A DNA stretch of 64,000 nucleotides from Bryobacterales bacterium (GCA_028819235.1 JAPPMC010000122.1:62001-126000), one strand, 5' to 3'; shown: positions 55,046 through 63,702, counted from the first letter of the stretch. The notes: generated by a model not told the origin, from the sequence alone. Numbers and translations: made by a program.

Positions 55046-55573
55046 CAGGACGCCCGTTTCGCCGGGGCATGCAGTTCTGACTCCCGTCGCCGGACTTTCC
55101 GCGTTCGACTGCCAGAGTACTCCCGGAACATGCTCAGTCCGTCCCGTACCCGGGGTTTCGGGCGGGGCCTCTCGTCCCGATCCCCACAGTAGTCGCGATT
55201 GAAGAACTCCGAGAGCCGGTGGACGCGATCCTCTTCACGTAGCCGGACTTCATGCGGGCGAGCAACCAGTACCGAGAACTCCCGACGCTCAGGTCCACCT
55301 GAACGAGTTCGACACGCGGCGCCCGGTCGCGCGCGGTCAACACATCGACCGCACGATCCAAGGGGACTACACCCACGAGCCCTCGAAGCGTACCACTTGG
55401 GCAGCTTCACGATGTTCATCCACGACGACGTGCTGTTCGCCGCGGCTGCGTCTTCCCAGGACGCGGCAGTATGAGTATGACGCCGTTCGGCAGCGCCAAC
55501 GCCCTCAAGGAGGGTGCTCTCCGCATGGTCGAGGTCAGCGGGGACTAGGATCTCAAGACGGTGTTGGGCCGGT
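55046..55573. other. Intergenic / decayed DNA upstream of the TnpB remnant
   Basis: No recognisable gene. Given the TnpB fragment that follows, this is probably the degraded front of the same IS200/IS605-type element plus other scar sequence. Confidence 0.4.
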
Positions 55574-55807
55574 CGGGAGTACTTGCAGGTGGACCCCAGG
55601 TACGCGTCGCAACAGTGCAGTCGGTGCCGGTCCCGGAACCATCCGGGCCGGTCGGAGACCTATCGCGGCCGGTCCTGCGGACTGGTCGCGGATAGGGATG
55701 CCAACGCCGCGATGAACATCTTGCCGGCCGGGGTGATCGCCGCCGGAGCGCAAACGTGGGCCGCCGGGCCGTCCGTCGCTCCAGAACTGTATGCGAATGC
55801 GGCCTGA
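55574..55807 (+). pseudogene. TnpB (IS200/IS605/IS607 OrfB) C-terminal zinc-ribbon remnant
   Basis: About 77 residues: LQVDPRYASQQCSRCRSRN is the first half of the TnpB zinc ribbon (PxYTSQxCSxCG), followed by YRGRSCGLVADRDANAAMNIL, which contains the final catalytic Asp region (ADRDANAAxNIL). One of the four zinc cysteines is replaced by Arg (RGRSC), and the RuvC body is missing upstream, so the gene is dead. Confidence 0.8.
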
Positions 55808-55934
55808 CTGGGCACTCTTGTATATGAGCCCCAACAGAAAGCCTGCCTGCCTGTTCGGATCTGGAGCCGGATCCGGTGGCAAACTCCCACCCGGTGTGTT
55901 TCAATGAGAGCAGGCGCATAGGAAGGAGGAAGTG

Positions 55935-56738
55935 GTGCTGGGAAACCTTAGGTGGACGGTCGTTTTGCTCGGTTGCGCGGCTGGCACCGTAGGGTTAGAC
56001 GCGCAGCTCATAGATCGAACTGCGCGGCGCGGCAGAGCGGCAGTGCCCGCCGGAGAGTTGTCGCTTGAGAAGCGCGGCGACATTTTCATGGCCCGCAAGA
56101 TGTACCGCGAGGCCGGAGACACGTACAGGGATGCGATCCTCCAAGAACCTGATTCGGCGCGTTTGGTCAATAAGCTCGGAATCTCGTACCACCAGCTCAT
56201 GCTGCTGGGCAGTGCGCGCAAGCAGTACGAACGCGCCTGGAAGATCGACAGCACCTACAGCCAGGCCCTCAATAACCTCGGCACCGTGCACCACGCCCAG
56301 GGGAATTACAGGAAGGCCATCCGAACCTACAAGCGTGCCCTGAAGGTCTCCCCCTACTCGGCCTCCATCCACAGCAATCTGGGCACGTCCTATTTTGCGA
56401 AGCGTCGCTACAAGGATGCGTCGCAGGCCTATCTGCGCGCGCTGGAGCTCGATCCCGAGGTATTCGAGACACGCGGAACTTTCGGGACGCTGCTGCAGGA
56501 GCGCTCCGTGGCGAATCTCGGAAAGTACTACTATTTCATGGCCAAGGCATACGCGGGCGTCGAGGCTTGGGAGCGCGCGATCCTCTATCTGCGCAAGGCG
56601 ATGGAAGAAGGTTACGGCAACAGGCGCAAGGTAGCCTCCGATCCCGCGTTCGTAGGCATGCATGAGCTGCCCGACTTCCAGCGGATCGCATTCCCCGAGA
56701 CCTTGGCGGCGGCCGGGCAGGGCCAAGTGCAGCGCTGA
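55935..56738 (+). CDS. Exported TPR protein
   Basis: About 267 residues with an N-terminal signal (LRWTVVLLGCAAGTVGLDAQ) and four to five TPR units, clearest at ARKMYREAGDTYRDAILQEPDSA, SYHQLMLLGSARKQYERAWKID, LGTVHHAQGNYRKAIRTYKRAL and YFAKRRYKDASQAYLRALELDP (each shortened here). GGAAGGAGGA lies just upstream; the GTG at 55935 gives better spacing than the GTG at 55932. Similar small exported TPR proteins are common in Acidobacteriota. Its partner is unknown; it precedes the symporter operon by about 70 bp on the same strand. Confidence 0.85.
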   Translation: MLGNLRWTVVLLGCAAGTVGLDAQLIDRTARRGRAAVPAGELSLEKRGDIFMARKMYREAGDTYRDAILQEPDSARLVNKLGISYHQLMLLGSARKQYERAWKIDSTYSQALNNLGTVHHAQGNYRKAIRTYKRALKVSPYSASIHSNLGTSYFAKRRYKDASQAYLRALELDPEVFETRGTFGTLLQERSVANLGKYYYFMAKAYAGVEAWERAILYLRKAMEEGYGNRRKVASDPAFVGMHELPDFQRIAFPETLAAAGQGQVQR

Positions 56739-56794
56739 TTGTCGGCCAGTCTGGCCGCTGACCGCCTTGGTGGGGCCCGCGCTTCGGGCGCGGT

Positions 56795-56800
56795 TACGAT
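56795..56800 (+). promoter_or_regulatory. -10 hexamer TACGAT of the small protein-symporter-sulfatase operon
   Basis: TACGAT ends 6 nt before the TTG at 56807, the same spacing as at other inferred leaderless starts. No convincing -35 was seen. Confidence 0.45.
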
Positions 56801-56806
56801 AGCGAA

Positions 56807-56962
56807 TTGCACCCCCGCATCGAGTCCGTCCCCGAGATCGACACCGGTGACGGCGATTCCCCCGGCGCTTGGCGGTGGGCCTACGCCGCGGTGCTGGCGC
56901 ACTTGGCCGCCTGGATCGCGGGCCTCTGGCTCTTGACGGGAGCCTTCGGTGACGGCCAATGA
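56807..56962 (+). CDS. 51-residue single-pass membrane protein preceding the SSS symporter
   Basis: A short frame with a TTG start, an acidic N-terminal region (RIESVPEIDTGDGD) and one membrane helix (AYAAVLAHLAAWIAGLWLL). It ends in TGA that overlaps the ATG of the symporter gene (ATGA), a hallmark of translational coupling. It starts 6 nt after a -10-like hexamer. Small membrane partners are known for several sodium:solute symporters (for example YhdT with PanF and DUF4212 proteins), so an accessory subunit is a reasonable inference. I do not recognise a named family. Confidence 0.65.
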   Translation: MHPRIESVPEIDTGDGDSPGAWRWAYAAVLAHLAAWIAGLWLLTGAFGDGQ

Positions 56963-58662
56963 GCGGCTTGGACTGGCTCGTGCTCGTGGCCTCGCTGGTC
57001 CTCATCGTCACCTACAGCCTCCGCCGTTCCGGGAAGGACCGATCCGTCCACGCCTACGTGGCCGCGGGCAAGCGGATGCGGTGGTGGGTCATCGGTCTCT
57101 CGATCATGGCCACGCAGGCCAGCGCGATAACCTTCATCGGCACGACCAGTCAAGGCTACTCGGACGGCATGCGTTTCGTACAGTTTTACTTCGGGCTTCC
57201 GATCGCAATGGTCCTCATCGCTGCGGTGGCTGCCCCGGCGTTCCACCGCACGGGTGTCCGAACTGCATACGAGTACTTGGAGCAGCGCTTTGACGCCAGG
57301 ACGCGGACCCTGGCCAGCGCCGTGTTCCTTGTGCAGCGAGGTCTAGGGGTGGGCCTCGCCCTCTACGCCCCCGCCGTGGCACTGGCCGTGATCCTAGGCC
57401 TGCCTGAACGCGTCACGATCTTGGTGATGGTTGCACTCGTGAGTGCCTACACAGTCCTGGGGGGCATCCGCTCGGTGATGCGTGCCGACGCCGTCCAAAT
57501 GGGTGTGATGTTCGCGGGGATCGCCGTCGCATTCGTCTGCGCTATACGCGGGTTGCCAGACGGGGTGTCAATGCGTGACGCGCTGTCGTTGGCCGGCATG
57601 GCGGGCAAGCTGGAAGCGGTGGATCCCGGATTCGACTGGAACAGCCGGTACACGCTTTGGTCGGGCTTGGTCGGAGCCACGTTCCTCTCGCTCGCCTACT
57701 TCGGAACGGACCAGTCGCAAGTTCAGCGCTACCTAACGGCGCGATCGCTGTACCACAGCCGCGTCAGCCTGATGTTCAATGCTGTCCTGAAGGTCCCCTT
57801 GCAGGCTTTCATCCTGCTTGCAGGCGTGGCCGTGTTTGCGTTCTTCCTGTTCGAGCCGCCGCCACCGCTATTCCATCCCGCAGAGCGGGAGCGCGTGGAG
57901 CGGGAGCATCCGGAGGATGCCGCCCGAATTGGCTCGACATTCGCAGAGGCCTTCGAAGAGCGTCGTGCAGCTGCGGAGAGATTCGTGGCCTCGCGGGGGT
58001 CTCCGGCGTCCCGAGGCGACTTCATCGCCGCGGACGGTCGCTTGGCTACGGCGCGGGACGAAGCAATCTCGCTCGCCGAGAGAGGCTCGGGGCAGGGCAC
58101 CTACAGTGACACGAATTATGTCTTCTTGACTTTCGTCTTGGGCCACCTGCCCCTGGGGCTGGTCGGCCTAATGATGGCGGGCGTGTTCGCAGCGGCGATG
58201 TCGACTATTTCCTCGGAGCTCAACTCCCTGGCAACATCCACTGTTGTGGACCATTACGCCCGCTACGTACGGCCGGGCATAGGCGAAGCCGGAACGGTTG
58301 CCGCTCTTCGGTGGGCAACGCTTGGATGGGCCGTCTACGCCGGTGTGTTCGCCACTTTCGGCGGCCGCCTCGGCTCGCTGATCGAGGCCGTGAACTTCGT
58401 CGGGTCGCTGTTCTACGGTCCAATGCTCGGTGTCTTCGCGGCTGCTTTCCTGTTCCCGCGAATTTCGGCGGTCGGGGCGTTCTGGGGCACCATTGTGGGA
58501 CTGGCCACAGTCTGGGTCACCAAGATTGCCATACCCGGGCTTGCCTTCCTTTGGCTGAACCCCCTCGGCTGTCTCGCTACACTGCTGGCTGCATGGTTCT
58601 TCTCGCTGGGATCCGGAGTAGGGTCTCAGCCCGGGAGACCGAAAAGGGGGGTGGCTACATGA
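56959..58662 (+). CDS. Sodium:solute symporter (SSS family)
   Basis: A 567-residue transporter with about 13 helices. SSS features: AAGKRMRWWVIGLSIMATQASAITFIG near the start (split as YVAAGKRMRWW and SIMATQASAITFIGT), YEYLEQRFD, TVLGGIRSVMRADAVQM, FGTDQSQVQRYLTA and AAAMSTISSELNSLAT. A soluble loop of about 90 residues (about 298-385, rich in E/R/A) is inserted between helices, longer than usual. It is coupled to the small membrane gene upstream and to a sulfatase downstream by ATGA overlaps at both ends, which ties the transported solute to the sulfatase product, probably a sugar or other organic acid. Confidence 0.92.
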   Translation: MSGLDWLVLVASLVLIVTYSLRRSGKDRSVHAYVAAGKRMRWWVIGLSIMATQASAITFIGTTSQGYSDGMRFVQFYFGLPIAMVLIAAVAAPAFHRTGVRTAYEYLEQRFDARTRTLASAVFLVQRGLGVGLALYAPAVALAVILGLPERVTILVMVALVSAYTVLGGIRSVMRADAVQMGVMFAGIAVAFVCAIRGLPDGVSMRDALSLAGMAGKLEAVDPGFDWNSRYTLWSGLVGATFLSLAYFGTDQSQVQRYLTARSLYHSRVSLMFNAVLKVPLQAFILLAGVAVFAFFLFEPPPPLFHPAERERVEREHPEDAARIGSTFAEAFEERRAAAERFVASRGSPASRGDFIAADGRLATARDEAISLAERGSGQGTYSDTNYVFLTFVLGHLPLGLVGLMMAGVFAAAMSTISSELNSLATSTVVDHYARYVRPGIGEAGTVAALRWATLGWAVYAGVFATFGGRLGSLIEAVNFVGSLFYGPMLGVFAAAFLFPRISAVGAFWGTIVGLATVWVTKIAIPGLAFLWLNPLGCLATLLAAWFFSLGSGVGSQPGRPKRGVAT

Positions 58663-60083
58663 GGAAGCTAGCTCTGCTGGTGTGCTTGGGCGCAGCGGCG
58701 ACGGCTGTTGCGGCTGACAGGCCAAACGTGCTGTTTATCGCGGTCGATGATCTTAATGACTGGATCGAGCCGCTGGGAGGTCACCCACAGGCAAAGACCC
58801 CGAACTTCGCGCGCTTGGCGCGCCAGTCGACCCTGTTCGCGCGGGCCTACACCGCCTCGCCGTCGTGCAACCCCTCAAGGGCAGCGCTGATGACCGGGGT
58901 CGCTCCGTACCGTTCCGGCGTTTACAGCAATAACCAGGCTTGGCGGCCGGCAATGCCGGATGCGGTCACGATCCCGCAGGCATTCCGGCGAAACGGCTAT
59001 TGGGCAGGCGGCTCCGGGAAGATCTACCACGGTGTCTACCCGGACCCGCAATCATGGGATGAATACTGGCCGTCGAAACGGGTGCAGCGCGAGCAGGACC
59101 CAGTTCCCGCGGTCAGGCCGGCCAACGGGATCCAAGGCACGGGGAATTTCGACTGGGGCCCGCTCAGCGTCGCATCAGAGGAAATGTCGGACGCCAAGGT
59201 CGTCGACTGGGTCATCGAGCGTCTGCATGATCCGCACGACAAGCCCTTCTTCTTGGCCTGCGGGATCTTTCGCCCCCACCTTCCGTGGTACGTACCCGAG
59301 CGCTACTTTCTCCGATTTCCGATTGACTCCGTCCAGTTGCCGCCGATGTTCGACGGCGATCTGGCCGACGTCCCGCAGGCGGGTGTGCGAATGGCGCGCC
59401 CGGAGCGCGACCATGCAAGGGTCGTCGAGCACGGCCAATGGAAGCGGGCTGTGCAGGCGTATTTGGCGTCCATCTCGTTCGTAGACGGATTGCTCGGGCG
59501 CGTGCTGGACGCCATCGATGAGAGCGGCCATGCTGCCAACACCATCATCGTCCTGTGGGGGGACCACGGCTGGCACTTAGGCGAGAAGCGCCACTGGCGT
59601 AAGTTCGCGCTGTGGGAAGAGGCCACGCGGGTGCCCTTGTTCTTTGCCGCTCCACCCGGCACGCCCGGTCTGCCCGAGGGGACCAAGCCCGGCGTCGTTT
59701 CGCACCGCCCTGTCAGCCTGATGGACGTTTACCCGACGCTCCTGGACTTGGCGGGGCTCGGCTCCGGCGAGGGCTTGGACGGGCGCAGCCTTGTGCCTTT
59801 GCTGAGAGATCCCGAAGCGGCCTGGACTCCCGCCGTGATCACCTACCGGCGGATGAATCATGCGGTCCGCTCGGACGATTACCGGTACATCCGCTATGCC
59901 GACGGCAGTGAGGAGCTGTACGACCACCGGGTTGACCCCATGGAATGGACCAATCTGGCGGGTGACGAGAAGTACGCCGGAGCGAAGGAGAGCTTGGCCC
60001 GTTGGCTGCCGGACGTGAACGCACCCGAGGCACCGGAACAGCCGTCGGACCGTCGCACGAATGAAGTGGCCGTCCCTGAGTGA
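58659..60083 (+). CDS. Sulfatase, iduronate-2-sulfatase-like
   Basis: A 474-residue exported sulfatase with signal MRKLALLVCLGAAATAVA. Metal site DDLNDWIEPLGGHPQAKTPN, the nucleophile motif CNPSRAALMTG (formylglycine Cys), SGKIYHG and LWGDHGWHLGEKRHW are those of the iduronate-2-sulfatase-like group (S1_7), which acts on sulfated uronates or related sugars. The ATG overlaps the symporter stop (ATGA). A longer frame from 58311 is rejected since it lies inside the symporter gene. The gene overlaps no other coding sequence at its end and is followed 43 bp later by a sorbosone dehydrogenase-like gene. Confidence 0.94.
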   Translation: MRKLALLVCLGAAATAVAADRPNVLFIAVDDLNDWIEPLGGHPQAKTPNFARLARQSTLFARAYTASPSCNPSRAALMTGVAPYRSGVYSNNQAWRPAMPDAVTIPQAFRRNGYWAGGSGKIYHGVYPDPQSWDEYWPSKRVQREQDPVPAVRPANGIQGTGNFDWGPLSVASEEMSDAKVVDWVIERLHDPHDKPFFLACGIFRPHLPWYVPERYFLRFPIDSVQLPPMFDGDLADVPQAGVRMARPERDHARVVEHGQWKRAVQAYLASISFVDGLLGRVLDAIDESGHAANTIIVLWGDHGWHLGEKRHWRKFALWEEATRVPLFFAAPPGTPGLPEGTKPGVVSHRPVSLMDVYPTLLDLAGLGSGEGLDGRSLVPLLRDPEAAWTPAVITYRRMNHAVRSDDYRYIRYADGSEELYDHRVDPMEWTNLAGDEKYAGAKESLARWLPDVNAPEAPEQPSDRRTNEVAVPE

Positions 60084-60113
60084 CGCGGCCCGCCGGCGTG
60101 CCCGCCGATCCGC

Positions 60114-60119
60114 TAATCT
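60114..60119 (+). promoter_or_regulatory. -10 hexamer TAATCT, leaderless start
   Basis: TAATCT ends 7 nt before the ATG at 60127. It gives the sorbosone dehydrogenase-like gene its own promoter inside the sulfatase-dehydrogenase gap. Confidence 0.5.
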
Positions 60120-60126
60120 AGAGCCT

Positions 60127-61329
60127 ATGCGCACCAATTCGATTCTCACAGTTGCGTTTCTGCTGGCCGTGCTGCCCGCCACGGCGGCCGAATCGGAGAA
60201 GCCCGTCAACTGGGGCGACGGGCTGCCAGAGCCCTTCCACACCGAATCGGCGACCAATCGGCCGAACGTGGTTGAACGGCCGGACGGGGCAAACCTGTCG
60301 CTGCCTGAAGGCTTCAAGGTGGAGGAGTACCTGACCGGGGACTTCGTCCGGCCGCGCTACATGCTATTGGGGCCTAGCGAAGAACTCGTTTTCTCCGATT
60401 CCGGTTCGCGGAATCAGCCCGACGGCGCGGTCTACGTCAGCCAAGGGCAGGGTAAGACCAAGAAGCTGATCGAGGGCCTGGACCGGCCATACGGCCTGGC
60501 CCTCCATGACGGCTGGCTCTATGTCGCCGAGCCCACGTCCGTCAAGCGCTACCGGTACGACGCAGAGCAGATGGCCGCAGGGAAAGGCGAGGAGATAATC
60601 TCGTATGCCGGGCACGGTCGGGGGCACTGGACCCGCTCGCTGCTCTTCAACGAAGACCACAGCAAGCTCTACGTCACTGTTGGTTCGGGCTCGAACATCG
60701 ACCTTGGGGAGGATCCGGTGCGTGCTGCGCTGCACCGTTACAACCCGGATGGCAGCGGTCATGAGGTTGTTGCCACCGGCCTCCGCAACATCATCGGCCT
60801 GACCTGGCGGCCGGGCTCCGAAGATCTCTGGGCCGCCGTACAGGAGCGGGACGGCTTGGGCGACGATCTGGCCAGCGACTTCTTGGTCAAGATTAAGGAA
60901 GGCGGCTTCTACGGCTGGCCGATTGCGTACAACGGTCCTCACGAGGAGCCCCGCCACAAGGGAGAGGACCCTGACAAGGTCCAAACCTCGATCTATCCCG
61001 ATGTTCTGCTGGGGGCACATGTAGCCGTGTTGGACATCCGCTTCTACACCGGCACGCAGTTTCCTGAGCGGTACCGCGGTGGAATGTTCTTGGCATTCCA
61101 CGGTTCGTGGAACCGTTCCGAGCGCGTGGGGTACAGCGTCACGTTCATCCCGTTCAAGGACGGCCGCCCCCAGTCTGGCCCGCAAGACTTTCTGGGCGGC
61201 TGGATGGTGGGTCCGGATGTGAGGGAGGTGTGGGGGCGCCCCGTGGGCCTGCTGCAGCTCAAGGACGGCTCGATGCTTGTCAGCGAGGACGGCGGCCGCA
61301 AGATCTGGCGCGTCAGCTACGGCGACTAG
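60127..61329 (+). CDS. Exported sorbosone dehydrogenase-like beta-propeller protein
   Basis: About 400 residues with signal peptide RTNSILTVAFLLAVLPATAA. The glucose/sorbosone dehydrogenase-type beta propeller has LSLPEGFKVEEYLTG, FVRPRYMLLGPSEELVFSD, GLDRPYGLALHDGWLYVAE, GHWTRSLLFNEDHSKLYVTVG, TGLRNIIGLTWRPGSEDLWA and HGSWNRSERVGY (each shown in part). Relatives use PQQ to oxidise aldoses or sorbosone in the periplasm. A longer frame from 60061 is rejected; the ATG at 60127 has a TAATCT box 7 nt upstream. It probably acts on a sugar released by the upstream sulfatase, though that is inference. Confidence 0.9.
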   Translation: MRTNSILTVAFLLAVLPATAAESEKPVNWGDGLPEPFHTESATNRPNVVERPDGANLSLPEGFKVEEYLTGDFVRPRYMLLGPSEELVFSDSGSRNQPDGAVYVSQGQGKTKKLIEGLDRPYGLALHDGWLYVAEPTSVKRYRYDAEQMAAGKGEEIISYAGHGRGHWTRSLLFNEDHSKLYVTVGSGSNIDLGEDPVRAALHRYNPDGSGHEVVATGLRNIIGLTWRPGSEDLWAAVQERDGLGDDLASDFLVKIKEGGFYGWPIAYNGPHEEPRHKGEDPDKVQTSIYPDVLLGAHVAVLDIRFYTGTQFPERYRGGMFLAFHGSWNRSERVGYSVTFIPFKDGRPQSGPQDFLGGWMVGPDVREVWGRPVGLLQLKDGSMLVSEDGGRKIWRVSYGD

Positions 61330-61367
61330 CGCTGGGGCAGGGCAGCGGGCCTGGCGAATCGGTCAAG

Positions 61368-61733
61368 ATGGGACTCTTGGACAGGTTCCGCCCCCAGTGG
61401 CGGCATTCGGACCCAGATGTAAGGGTCGCTGCAATCGCGTCGATTGACGATCCGGCGACGCTGACCGAGATCGCCATTCGGGACCCCGAGTGGTTTGTGC
61501 GGCACGAGGCGTTCGCGGCCCTGCGTGCAATGGTCCCGGATGATTCTCACTATGCTCGCTTGCTGCGGTCCTCTCAGGACGAGGAGATTCGGCGAAAGGC
61601 GGTCAAGGTTGTCACGGACGAGGAGGAGCTCCGGCGGGTGGCCGCCGAGGACCAGTACCGCTACGTGCGAGACGCGGCACAGCACAGGCTGGAGGAGATT
61701 CAGTCCGGAGCTTGGGCTAAGCCGCCGACTTGA
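61368..61733 (+). CDS. Small HEAT-repeat-like protein
   Basis: A 121-residue protein, MGLLDRFRPQWRHSDPDVRVAAIASIDDP at the start (only the first 10 residues are distinctive), with three HEAT/PBS-lyase-like helical pairs: DPDVRVAAIASI, DPEWFVRHEAFAAL and EEIRRKAVKVV, plus YRYVRDAAQHRLEEI. Such repeats serve protein-protein contacts. The frame stays open upstream to 61107 but overlaps the previous gene; the internal ATG is chosen because it begins the folded unit. Function unknown. Confidence 0.7.
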   Translation: MGLLDRFRPQWRHSDPDVRVAAIASIDDPATLTEIAIRDPEWFVRHEAFAALRAMVPDDSHYARLLRSSQDEEIRRKAVKVVTDEEELRRVAAEDQYRYVRDAAQHRLEEIQSGAWAKPPT

Positions 61734-61826
61734 GGTCCCGGCTAGCGTTTCCCGTCCGGCCTTTGTCGGGCAGTGGCTCCTCGTCAGGACGTGCTTCGCT
61801 CGCGCCAGCGCCCCGGTCTTGAACCG

Positions 61827-63095
61827 ATGAATCGGTCGCCCTCCGAGCGGCTGGTCGACAGTGCCACAGGCGGGGCCGCAGTCGACCGAGGGTCAACAGC
61901 TCTGGACTTGGTGCCCGCTCGCGCGAAGGAAGCATTCGCGATCCTGCTGGTGACGCACTTTGCGGTCGACTGCTTCTCTTCCACTCTGCCGACCATTCAG
62001 CCGATTCTTGTGGACCGGCACGGCCTCAGCCTGGCTCAGGCCGGGATGCTTGGGGCCTGCTGGCTCCTTGCTTCGGCAGTCCTGCAACTCCCGTTCGGGC
62101 TGCTGAGCGACCGAATCCGCAGTCGTCACTTCACGACTCTGTCGCCATTGGTTGCGGCTGTGTGCCTCGGCACGGTCTCTCTGGCTCCGACGCTCGTCGG
62201 TGTTGCCTGCCTCCTAGTCGCCGGCGGGGTCGGCGTGTCGGCATTCCATCCCCACAGCACAAGTCGGGCAGGGCACATCGGCGGTGAACGCCGTGGTCTA
62301 GCCACGGCGGTGTTCATCACGGCTGGCACGGCCGGCTTGGGTGTCGGGCCGCTCTACTTGGCGTCCGCGATCGAGCGGTTCGGCTTCGAGCGGCTCTGGG
62401 TCTCGGCGCTGCCTGTGGTCGCATTGACTCCTCTGTTGCTTTGGCGCATGCCGCCTGACCGCGTCAGCGAGCAGGCCGGGACCCGGGCAGTGGACTGGCC
62501 CCTGCTTCGGTCCCGCTGGCGTCCGTTGCTAATGCACTACGCGCTGGTCGTTCTTCGTTCAATCGCTCAGGTTGGTATGGCCCAATACCTCTCGCTGTAC
62601 ATGGTCCAAGTGCGGGGGGCGGACTTCCGCTCGGCGAGCGTCGCTCTGGCCGTGTACTTTCTCAGCACATCCAGCGGCGCCTTCTTGGGAGGTGCCGCCG
62701 CCGATCGGATCGGCGGGAGAAGAGTCATCATCACATCGTGCGCGGTCTCAGGGCCGCTGATGGCCGCATTCCTGGCAACCGATGGGTGGATGTCGGTAGC
62801 TGTACTCTTCATAGCTGGCACGTGCCTGCTCGCTCCCATACCCGTGAATGTCGTGATGGCCGGGGAACTCGTGCCGTCGCAGGCAGGCACTGCGGCCGCG
62901 CTCATGATGGGATTCGGCTGGGGGCTGGCCGGCATCGCTTTCGTCCCGCTTGCCGGCGTCTTGGCCGACTGGATAGGTCTTGCGCCCGTGCTGTGGGCCT
63001 TCACGCTGCTCCCGGCCGCGGGTCTGCCGATCGCCTTTGCGCTTCCGCGGAGCCGATCCGCCAAGTCTGCGCTGCGGAAGGATCGCGGGAGGTGA
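61827..63095 (+). CDS. MFS transporter, fosmidomycin-resistance (Fsr)-like
   Basis: About 422 residues and 12 helices. AILLVTHFAVDCFSSTLPTIQPIL and GVSAFHPHSTSRAGHIGGERRGLA are characteristic of the Fsr-like group, which exports fosmidomycin and related compounds in Escherichia coli. The ATG at 61827 is preferred to one at 61773, which lies 18 codons upstream in poor context. No linked regulator was found; substrate unknown. Confidence 0.88.
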   Translation: MNRSPSERLVDSATGGAAVDRGSTALDLVPARAKEAFAILLVTHFAVDCFSSTLPTIQPILVDRHGLSLAQAGMLGACWLLASAVLQLPFGLLSDRIRSRHFTTLSPLVAAVCLGTVSLAPTLVGVACLLVAGGVGVSAFHPHSTSRAGHIGGERRGLATAVFITAGTAGLGVGPLYLASAIERFGFERLWVSALPVVALTPLLLWRMPPDRVSEQAGTRAVDWPLLRSRWRPLLMHYALVVLRSIAQVGMAQYLSLYMVQVRGADFRSASVALAVYFLSTSSGAFLGGAAADRIGGRRVIITSCAVSGPLMAAFLATDGWMSVAVLFIAGTCLLAPIPVNVVMAGELVPSQAGTAAALMMGFGWGLAGIAFVPLAGVLADWIGLAPVLWAFTLLPAAGLPIAFALPRSRSAKSALRKDRGR

Positions 63096-63423
63096 TCTCG
63101 GCATGTGCCGGATGGCTTGGTCAGCGCCAAGCGCCGTTTCCGCGAACACTCCTGCGGCTGGAGGTCGCCCGAATCGGTCCCGCCGGTGCCATTGGCCCTG
63201 GCATCAGGATGCAGGTCGCGCCTGTGTGTCCGGGCCAGTGCCGTTTTGCCCTTCTCGGCGCGGATCGCCCGTGCCGCGCCACCTCGGGTTCGTCCAAGGC
63301 TGACCCGCGCGAAGCGGCGTTTCGACCGCATGCTATCCTTCGGATTGCGGGCGCGGGACCCGCGCAATTGGGTCCGAGGAGGGCGTGATCTGCTCGCCGC
63401 CGTGACCTCAAGGAGCAAGTTTC
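63096..63423. other. Intergenic, rpmB leader
   Basis: About 330 bp. It carries a possible -10 (TATCCT, 63334-63339), the palindrome at 63351-63365 and a good Shine-Dalgarno sequence (AAGGAG at 63410-63415). No further gene recognised. Confidence 0.45.
63351..63365. repeat. Perfect 7-bp palindrome upstream of rpmB
   Basis: GCGCGGG and CCCGCGC are separated by one base, about 60 bp before the rpmB start. It could be a regulatory stem in the rpmB leader or the tail of a terminator for the preceding MFS gene; no T-tract follows. Confidence 0.35.
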
Positions 63424-63660
63424 ATGGCCAGAGTGTGCGTTGTGACCGGCAAGCGTCCCATGACGGGAAACAATGTTTCCCACGCAAATAACAAGACTCG
63501 CCGCCGCTTCCTCCCAAACCTTCAGCGCAAGCGCTTCTGGTCGCCGCGAAGGAAGCGTTGGGTTAGGCTCCGCGTTAGCACCAAGGCGATCAAGATCATG
63601 AATCGACGCGGCGTTGACCGCGTATTGGACGACCTCGAAAAGAAGGGCGTCAAGTTCTGA
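63424..63660 (+). CDS. rpmB: 50S ribosomal protein L28
   Basis: A 78-residue ribosomal protein. [32 protein letters not shown] (the first 12 residues and NVSHANNKT are diagnostic), [18 protein letters not shown] and [11 protein letters not shown] match the bacterial L28 family; the zinc-binding CxxC pair of some L28 forms is absent. The strong Shine-Dalgarno sequence 8 nt upstream contrasts with the leaderless genes nearby. Confidence 0.97.
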   Translation: MARVCVVTGKRPMTGNNVSHANNKTRRRFLPNLQRKRFWSPRRKRWVRLRVSTKAIKIMNRRGVDRVLDDLEKKGVKF

Positions 63661-63702
63661 CGCGGCCGAACCTGCCGCGCCGATCAGCGCTGCCTTCGTT
63701 CT

